In this document: piece by piece, positions 59,628-64,000 of the stretch | Position numbering within the stretch: position 1 is the first letter of the stretch | Layout of the letters: each line of letters starts with the position of its first letter | NCBI RefSeq assembly: GCF_027497255.1 | Contig: NZ_CP114903.1 | Location: 2,790,001 to 2,854,000 of the forward strand | Length of the DNA: 64,000 nucleotides | Direction: 5' to 3' | Origin: Micromonospora sp. WMMD882 | GTDB taxonomy: Bacteria; Actinomycetota; Actinomycetes; Mycobacteriales; Micromonosporaceae | The notes under the pieces: generated by a model | What the model saw: the letters and a program-made list of their open reading frames with translations, nothing else | Told to the model about the DNA's origin: nothing | The model's database searches: none | Made by a program: the position numbers and the translations under genes

Positions 59628-60001
59628 GGACCGCAGCCTGCCCGGTCGTCACGCCGGACGCCACCCGTAGCGGCTCGACTGTGGACAACCGGACGGCCTG
59701 TGGACGACCACCCGGACCGCCACCCGATCTGCTATGGCAGGACCACCGGCAGGCCCCTGAGTAGGACCGACGCCCCGGCCGCCCCGGCTCACCCTGACCG
59801 CTGACCACCCACCGCCCACGAACCACGACCACGACCACGGCCACGGCCACGGCCACGGCCACCAGCGCCAGGGCACCAGGGCACCAGGGCACCAGGGCAC
59901 CAGGGCACCAGGGCACCAGGGCACCAGGGCACCAGGGCACCAGGGCACCAGGGCAGGGTCGCCCACCGGCCCGAAAGCCGTCGATTCTCTAAGCTGAACC
60001 C
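59628..60001. other. 374-base gap with microsatellites
   Basis: The gap between the divergent M23 and methyltransferase genes contains an A/T-richer patch near 59675-59760. It also contains a CCACGG hexamer run (about 59836-59861) and the octamer array (59875-59954). No credible gene is present; the open frames simply translate the repeat. Confidence 0.7.
59875..59954. repeat. Ten perfect tandem copies of an 8-bp unit
   Basis: ACCAGGGC is repeated ten times without error from 59875 to 59954, preceded by one imperfect copy (59867-59874) and a CCACGG run. The array ends 47 bases before the methyltransferase ATG at 60002. A unit of eight is not a multiple of three and the array is non-coding. 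Confidence 0.97.
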
Positions 60002-60757
60002 ATGGTCCCCGACTGGTACGCCTGGCACACCGACTACGACCAGCCGGAGTCGGCGCTGTCGCGCCGGCTCGCCGAGGTGCGGCGGCAGGTCGGCGCGGCG
60101 CTGGACCGCGCGCCGGCCGGTCCGCTGCGGGCGCTCAGTCTCTGCGCCGGCCAGGGCCGGGACCTGATCCCGGTCCTGGCCGAGCATCCCCGACGGGTCG
60201 ACGTCACGGCCCGCCTGGTCGAGCTGGACGCGCGCAACGCCGGGCTGGCCGCCGAGGCGGCCCGCGCCGCCGGACTCACCGGCGTCGAGGTGGTACGGGG
60301 TGACGCGGCGGACACCGACGTCTGGGCGGATCTCGTGCCCGCCGAGATCGTGCTGGTCTGCGGCCTCTTCGGCAACGTGAGCGACGCCGACGTCCGGGCG
60401 GTGGCGCGTCACTGCGGCGCGCTCTGCGCCACCGGCGGCACCGTCGTCTGGACCCGGCACCGCGAAGCGCCGGACCTGGTCCCGGCGATCTGTGACTGGT
60501 TCGCCGAGGAGGGTTTCGAGCTGCTCTCGCTGACCGCCCCGGAGGTCCGCAACGGGGTGGGCGCGCACCGCCACACCGGCCGTCCCCACCCGCTGCCCGC
60601 CGGGGTGGGCATGTTCCGGTTCGTCACCGACCACGACCGACCGGCGACGCCACCACCGACCGGCGACGCGACGGCGGGCGGCGCGCCGATCCGGTCGACC
60701 GCCGGCCTACCCGGCGGTGACGACGTGGCCCGTCAGCGCCCCGAGGAGCTCCGATGA
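60002..60757 (+). CDS. Class I SAM-dependent methyltransferase-like protein
   Basis: 251 residues. The SAM-binding motif is RALSLCAGQGRDLIPVL, followed by LVELDARNAGLA (acidic residue for ribose) and VRGDAADTDVW. ILVCGLFGNVSD is the motif IV region. This Cys-Ala-Gly-Gln-Gly variant is, as I recall, common in an actinobacterial family of unassigned methyltransferases. The C-terminal ~30 residues are low-complexity. It starts 47 bases after the octamer array and overlaps the sulfite-oxidase-like gene by four bases (ATGA). Confidence 0.75.
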   Translation: MVPDWYAWHTDYDQPESALSRRLAEVRRQVGAALDRAPAGPLRALSLCAGQGRDLIPVLAEHPRRVDVTARLVELDARNAGLAAEAARAAGLTGVEVVRGDAADTDVWADLVPAEIVLVCGLFGNVSDADVRAVARHCGALCATGGTVVWTRHREAPDLVPAICDWFAEEGFELLSLTAPEVRNGVGAHRHTGRPHPLPAGVGMFRFVTDHDRPATPPPTGDATAGGAPIRSTAGLPGGDDVARQRPEELR

Positions 60758-61860
60758 CCACTGTGGAGGACGCCAGCCGGCCGTCCCGGCTCGCCGGGCC
60801 GGACGAGGGGATCAGCCTGGAGGAGCTCCAGCTCGCGGCCCGCAACCACGGGCTCCCGCTGGAGGCGCTGCGCTACGACGTCACCCCGGCCGGCCTGCAC
60901 TATCTGCTCATCCATTACGACATTCCGGCCCTCGACCCGGTGACCCACACGCTCACCGTGGACGGGGCGGTGGCCCGGCCGCTCACCCTCGACCTGGCCA
61001 CCCTGCGCGATCGGCCGCGGGTCACCCGGCAGGTGACCATGGAGTGCGCGGGCAACGGGCGGGCGCTGCTGCGCCCCCGACCGGTCAGCCAGCCGTGGCT
61101 GGTCGAGGCGGTCGGCAACGCCGAGTGGACCGGCACCCCGCTGGCGCCCCTGCTCCACGAGGCCGGGCTCGACGCCGACGCGGTGGACGTGGTGTTCACC
61201 GGCGCCGACCACGGTTTCGAACGCGGGGTCGAGCAGGACTACCAGCGGGCCCTGCCGGTCGCCGACGCGCTACGGGACGAGGTGCTGCTGGCGTACGAGA
61301 TGAACGGCGCTCCCCTGCTCCCGCAGCACGGCGCGCCACTGCGGCTGATCGTGCCCGGCTGGTACGGCATGGCGCACGTCAAGTGGCTGCGGGGCGTCAC
61401 CGTGCTCGACCGGGCGTTCGACGGCTACCAGAACGCGGTGGCCTACCGGCTGCGCCAGGAGCCCGACGACGAGGGCGTGCCGGTCACCCGGATCGCGCCC
61501 CGGGCCCTGGTCCGGCCGCCCGGCGTGCCCGACTTCATGTCCCGGACGCGGGTGCTGCGGCCCGGTCCCTGCACGGTGGACGGTCGGGCCTGGTCCGGGT
61601 ACGCGCCGGTGGTCTCCGTGGAGGTCACCACCGACGGGGGCGGCACCTGGTCGCCGGCCGTCCTGGACGAGCCGACCGGCGGCGAGTTCGCCTGGCGGCG
61701 CTGGCGGTACGACTGGACGGCGCAGCCTGGACGGCACGTGCTGGGCGCCCGGGCCACCGACGCGTCGGGGCGGAGCCAACCGGTCGAGCAGCCGTGGAAC
61801 CGGGGCGGCTTCGCCAACAACCTGGTGCAGCAGGTGCAGGTCGCCGTCCTGCCAGACTGA
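60754..61860 (+). CDS. Sulfite oxidase-like molybdopterin oxidoreductase
   Basis: 368 residues. Residues ~40-225 form the sulfite-oxidase Mo-pterin domain: HYDIPALDP, the Mo-coordinating Cys in QVTMECAGNGR, HGAPLRLIVPGWYGMAHVKWL. The C-terminal ~110 residues are the Mo-co dimerisation (Ig-like) domain. No Tat signal or heme domain is visible, so it is probably cytoplasmic or exported with a partner; the physiological substrate is open. Translationally coupled to the methyltransferase gene. Confidence 0.9.
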   Translation: MTTVEDASRPSRLAGPDEGISLEELQLAARNHGLPLEALRYDVTPAGLHYLLIHYDIPALDPVTHTLTVDGAVARPLTLDLATLRDRPRVTRQVTMECAGNGRALLRPRPVSQPWLVEAVGNAEWTGTPLAPLLHEAGLDADAVDVVFTGADHGFERGVEQDYQRALPVADALRDEVLLAYEMNGAPLLPQHGAPLRLIVPGWYGMAHVKWLRGVTVLDRAFDGYQNAVAYRLRQEPDDEGVPVTRIAPRALVRPPGVPDFMSRTRVLRPGPCTVDGRAWSGYAPVVSVEVTTDGGGTWSPAVLDEPTGGEFAWRRWRYDWTAQPGRHVLGARATDASGRSQPVEQPWNRGGFANNLVQQVQVAVLPD

Positions 61861-61942
61861 GTCGCGCGGCGGGCGCCCGACCCTGGCGCAGCAGGTCGCG
61901 CGGCGGGCGCGTGCGGCCCGGGTCGGTCGGTCGGCGGGTGGG

Positions 61943-62266
61943 TCAGCCGCCGAAGCCGGTGTCGGCCGGGAGGGAGATGTCCGGCTTCTCCAACTCTTCG
62001 ACGTTTACGTCCTTGAATGTCATGACTCGCACGTTCTTGACGAACCGGGCGGGACGGTACATGTCCCACACCCAGGCGTCGTGCATCTCCACCTCGAAGT
62101 AGACCTCGCCGTCGGAGTTGCGCACGTGCAGGTCCACCTGGTTGGCCAGGTAGAACCGGCGTTCAGTCTCCACCACGTAGGAGAACTGGCGGACAATGTC
62201 GCGGTACTCCCGGTAGAGCTGAAGCTCCATCTCGGTCTCGTACTTCTCGAGATCTTCCGCGCTCAT
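61943..62266 (-). CDS. DUF2469 protein
   Basis: 107 residues, highly charged: [25 protein letters not shown], then FSYVVETERRFYLANQVDLHVR. This is the compact actinobacterial DUF2469 family, which lies next to rnhB in many genomes. The function is unknown. The ATG at 62266 has GGCGGAG upstream and overlaps the rnhB stop by four bases (ATGA). A pair of 16-bp direct repeats (61861-61876, 61895-61910) lies beyond its stop. Confidence 0.93.
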   Translation of the reverse strand: MSAEDLEKYETEMELQLYREYRDIVRQFSYVVETERRFYLANQVDLHVRNSDGEVYFEVEMHDAWVWDMYRPARFVKNVRVMTFKDVNVEELEKPDISLPADTGFGG

Positions 62267-63075
62267 CGCACTCCGCCCTCCATGACCACATCTTCCCCCA
62301 CCGGTGCCGGCGGTCGAGGCTGCTCGCCCAACGCCACGCCGACGGTACCCCCTGACCGCCCCGAACGCTCCATCGGCCGGTGGCCACCCGCCGGATTCGG
62401 CCGGCGGGCCCGGGGCGGGCTGTCGGCCCGACCCGACACCGCCGCCACGTTGACGTACGAGAATCGGTGCTCCGGGCACGGGCCGTGCTCCCGCAGCGCC
62501 GCGCCGTGCTCGGCGGTGACGTACCCCTTGTGCTCGGCGAAACCGTACTCCGGGAACCGGGCGTCCAGCTCGACCATGATCCGGTCCCGGGTGACCTTGG
62601 CGAGCACGCTGGCCGCGGCCACGCACGCCGCGACCCGGTCGCCCTTCCACACCGCCAGCCCCGGCACGTCCAGGCCGTCGACCCCGAAGCCGTCGGTGAG
62701 CACGTACTCCGGGCGGGTGGTCAGCAGGGCGAGCGCCCGCCGCATCGCCGCCAGGTTGCACACGTGCAGGCCCCGCGCGTCCACCTCGTCGGCGGGGACC
62801 ACCACCACCGCGTACGCCAGGGCACGCGCCACGACCTCCGCGTACACCCGTTCCCGGGCGGCGGCGGTCAGCAGCTTGGAGTCGGCCAGCTCGTCGATCT
62901 CGCCGCGTCGTCCCTCCGGGAGCACCACCGCGGCGGCCACCAGCGGCCCGGCGCACGCCCCCCGGCCGGCCTCGTCCGCGCCGGCCACGTGCCGGAACCC
63001 CCGTCGCTGCAACGCGCGTTCCAGGGCGTAGAGGCCGCCGTCGCGGCGCACCACCGTACGCGGAGGCGTCAGCAC
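62263..63075 (-). CDS. rnhB: Ribonuclease HII
   Basis: 270 residues. The catalytic Asp-Glu pair is in [21 protein letters not shown], further Asp residues in LADSKLLT and LTDGFGV. It removes RNA from RNA-DNA hybrids. The C-terminal ~50 residues are a Pro/Arg/Gly-rich extension beyond the usual ~215. The start is GTG 63075, overlapping the NUDIX gene stop by seven bases. Confidence 0.95.
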   Translation of the reverse strand: MLTPPRTVVRRDGGLYALERALQRRGFRHVAGADEAGRGACAGPLVAAAVVLPEGRRGEIDELADSKLLTAAARERVYAEVVARALAYAVVVVPADEVDARGLHVCNLAAMRRALALLTTRPEYVLTDGFGVDGLDVPGLAVWKGDRVAACVAAASVLAKVTRDRIMVELDARFPEYGFAEHKGYVTAEHGAALREHGPCPEHRFSYVNVAAVSGRADSPPRARRPNPAGGHRPMERSGRSGGTVGVALGEQPRPPAPVGEDVVMEGGVR

Positions 63076-63536
63076 GTCACGTCACCTCCCAGCACACGGG
63101 CCAGCACCGCCGGCAGGTCCACCGGGTGGTACCGCTCGGCGGTGGCCGTCAGCTCGGCCGGCGTCCACCAGCGGTGGCCGGTGACGCAGGCCCGCTCGAC
63201 GTCGTCGAAGCCCGTGGTGTCCACCTCCCAGGCGGGCACCCGGACCAGGAAGAACTCCTGCTCCTGCCGGTACCTGACCCCGCCGAACGGAAACTCGACC
63301 GTCTCCTGCCAGACCGGCGGCCCCAGCTCGGCCGGGGTCAGTCGCAGCCCGGTCTCCTCGGCCAGCTCCCGGGCCGCAGCGGCGGCCGGCGCCTCGCCGG
63401 GCTCCAGCCCACCCCCGGGGGTGAACCAGTACGCGACGCCGGGTCGGGCCGGGTCGACGCCGTGGAAGAGCAGGACCCGTCCGGCCGCGTCGACGAGGAG
63501 GACCCGCGCGGCACGTCGGGGGGTGTGGACGGTCAC
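63069..63536 (-). CDS. NUDIX hydrolase
   Basis: 155 residues with the Nudix box [25 protein letters not shown] (GX5EX7REUXEEXGU pattern intact). The start is uncertain: GTG 63536 begins close to the fold ([22 protein letters not shown]) but its GGAG is only two bases away. GTG 63578 would add 14 residues. The substrate is unknown; dNTP or nucleotide-sugar pyrophosphate hydrolysis are family options. Confidence 0.88.
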   Translation of the reverse strand: MTVHTPRRAARVLLVDAAGRVLLFHGVDPARPGVAYWFTPGGGLEPGEAPAAAAARELAEETGLRLTPAELGPPVWQETVEFPFGGVRYRQEQEFFLVRVPAWEVDTTGFDDVERACVTGHRWWTPAELTATAERYHPVDLPAVLARVLGGDVTC

Positions 63537-63636
63537 CTCTCCAGCCTGCCAGACGACCGGGCGCCGGCTGGCGACCACCCGGTGGGCCGGCGCGCGGGCC
63601 GGCGCAGCGACGCCGGACCGGGGACGACGGAGGCGC

Positions 63637-64000
63637 TCAGGGGTTCGGGACGGCCTCGAACGGCTCCGGCACGGACAACCAGGTGGCCCGGTCGAACGGC
63701 CAGAAGACGGTGAACGCCCGCCCCACCACGTCGTCCACCGGAATGGTGGACTGGTCGATGTCCTGGAGCCGCTCCCAGTGCTCCAGCGAGTCGCCGGAGG
63801 CGGACCGGTGGTCGCCCATCACCCAGAGCCGCCCGGCCGGCACGGTGATGTCGAACTCCTGGTCGGCGGGCTTGTCTCGGCGACCGTTGACGGAGAACAC
63901 GTACGGCTCGTCCAGCGACCGGCCGTTGATCACCAGACGGTCCTGCTCGTCGCAGCAGACCACGTGGTCGCCGCCGACGCCGATCACCCGCTTGATGAAG
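63637..64000 (-). CDS. lepB: Signal peptidase I, C-terminal part (cut by window edge)
   Basis: The last ~120 residues of a type I leader peptidase; the gene continues beyond the right edge. The visible [16 protein letters not shown] contains the catalytic Lys (box D), and [15 protein letters not shown] is box E. The catalytic Ser lies outside the window. Its place before NUDIX-rnhB-DUF2469 matches the conserved actinobacterial lepB-rnhB order. Confidence 0.93.
   Translation of the reverse strand, partial: FIKRVIGVGGDHVVCCDEQDRLVINGRSLDEPYVFSVNGRRDKPADQEFDITVPAGRLWVMGDHRSASGDSLEHWERLQDIDQSTIPVDDVVGRAFTVFWPFDRATWLSVPEPFEAVPNP

Noticed and set aside
59875..59954. Coding repeat (translating as PWCPGALV units on the minus strand)
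   Set aside because: An octamer repeat is open in all frames by chance; there is no start, binding site or flanking domain.
1..64000. tRNA, rRNA, riboswitch or transposase genes
   Set aside because: I looked for cloverleaf-like segments, conserved RNA motifs and DDE transposase motifs on both strands and saw none I could support; a tRNAscan/Rfam search would be decisive.

Overview
The window is high-GC actinobacterial DNA with very strong third-position G/C bias. The right half and left edge carry a conserved actinobacterial housekeeping set: lepB (partial), NUDIX, rnhB, DUF2469, xerC, dprA, comM/yifB, yraN, rpsB, tsf, pyrH, frr, cdsA, rlmN, a DivIVA-type protein, DUF2631, dxr, rseP, ispG and a DUF4081-GNAT protein. 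Gene style (proline-rich DivIVA protein, DUF2631 and DUF2469 proteins, many GTG starts) suggests Micromonosporaceae such as Micromonospora. This is an inference; no rRNA or other taxonomic marker was available.

Layout. 1-5.0 kb: end of an ABC exporter gene, GNAT, then the coupled dxr-rseP-ispG operon (minus strand). 5.0-6.05 kb: non-coding, with a 26-bp inverted repeat and a promoter/operator-like patch. 6.05-36.4 kb: a specialised-metabolite cluster lying between dxr and the DUF2631/DivIVA/rlmN block. 36.4-42.4 kb: accessory genes (GNAT, YihY/BrkB, Tat-exported PhoX-like, PYROXD2-like flavoprotein, MBL-Rieske protein). 42.6-51 kb: DUF2631, DivIVA-like, rlmN, cdsA, frr, pyrH, tsf, rpsB. 51-64 kb: a repeat-bearing membrane protein, yraN-comM-dprA, xerC, a class V aminotransferase, M23 peptidase, an octamer microsatellite, methyltransferase plus sulfite-oxidase-like pair, DUF2469-rnhB-NUDIX and partial lepB.

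Cluster logic. A plus-strand operon (18.6-33.5 kb) encodes class II DAHP synthase, a PhzE-type 2-amino-2-deoxyisochorismate synthase, a PhzD-type isochorismatase and an EntA-type dehydrogenase. Together these predict chorismate to 3-hydroxyanthranilate. Two flavoprotein monooxygenases could oxidise the ring. RmlA, RmlB, SDRs and one GT1 glycosyltransferase predict a 6-deoxyhexose. A SufS-like desulfurase with its catalytic Cys, and a rhodanese fused to a degenerate ThiF/MoeB domain, predict sulfur mobilisation. A SagB-like flavoprotein, stand-alone AMP ligase, discrete carrier protein, DapB-like protein, class II aldolase-like protein and acyl-CoA dehydrogenase probably build an acyl unit. A KAS III-like protein lacking the Cys-His-Asn triad could transfer it, and two acyltransferase-3 proteins could add further acyl groups. 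The combination most resembles the paulomycin family (chorismate-derived ring, sugar, isothiocyanate-bearing paulic acid, three acyltransferases), but without recognisable genes for the second, branched sugar. The product is therefore predicted to be a simplified or new sulfur-containing, acylated 3-hydroxyanthranilate glycoside. A LuxR-type regulator, a TetR regulator, a FusB-like FBP protein and a DHA2 MFS exporter are likely control, tolerance and export functions.
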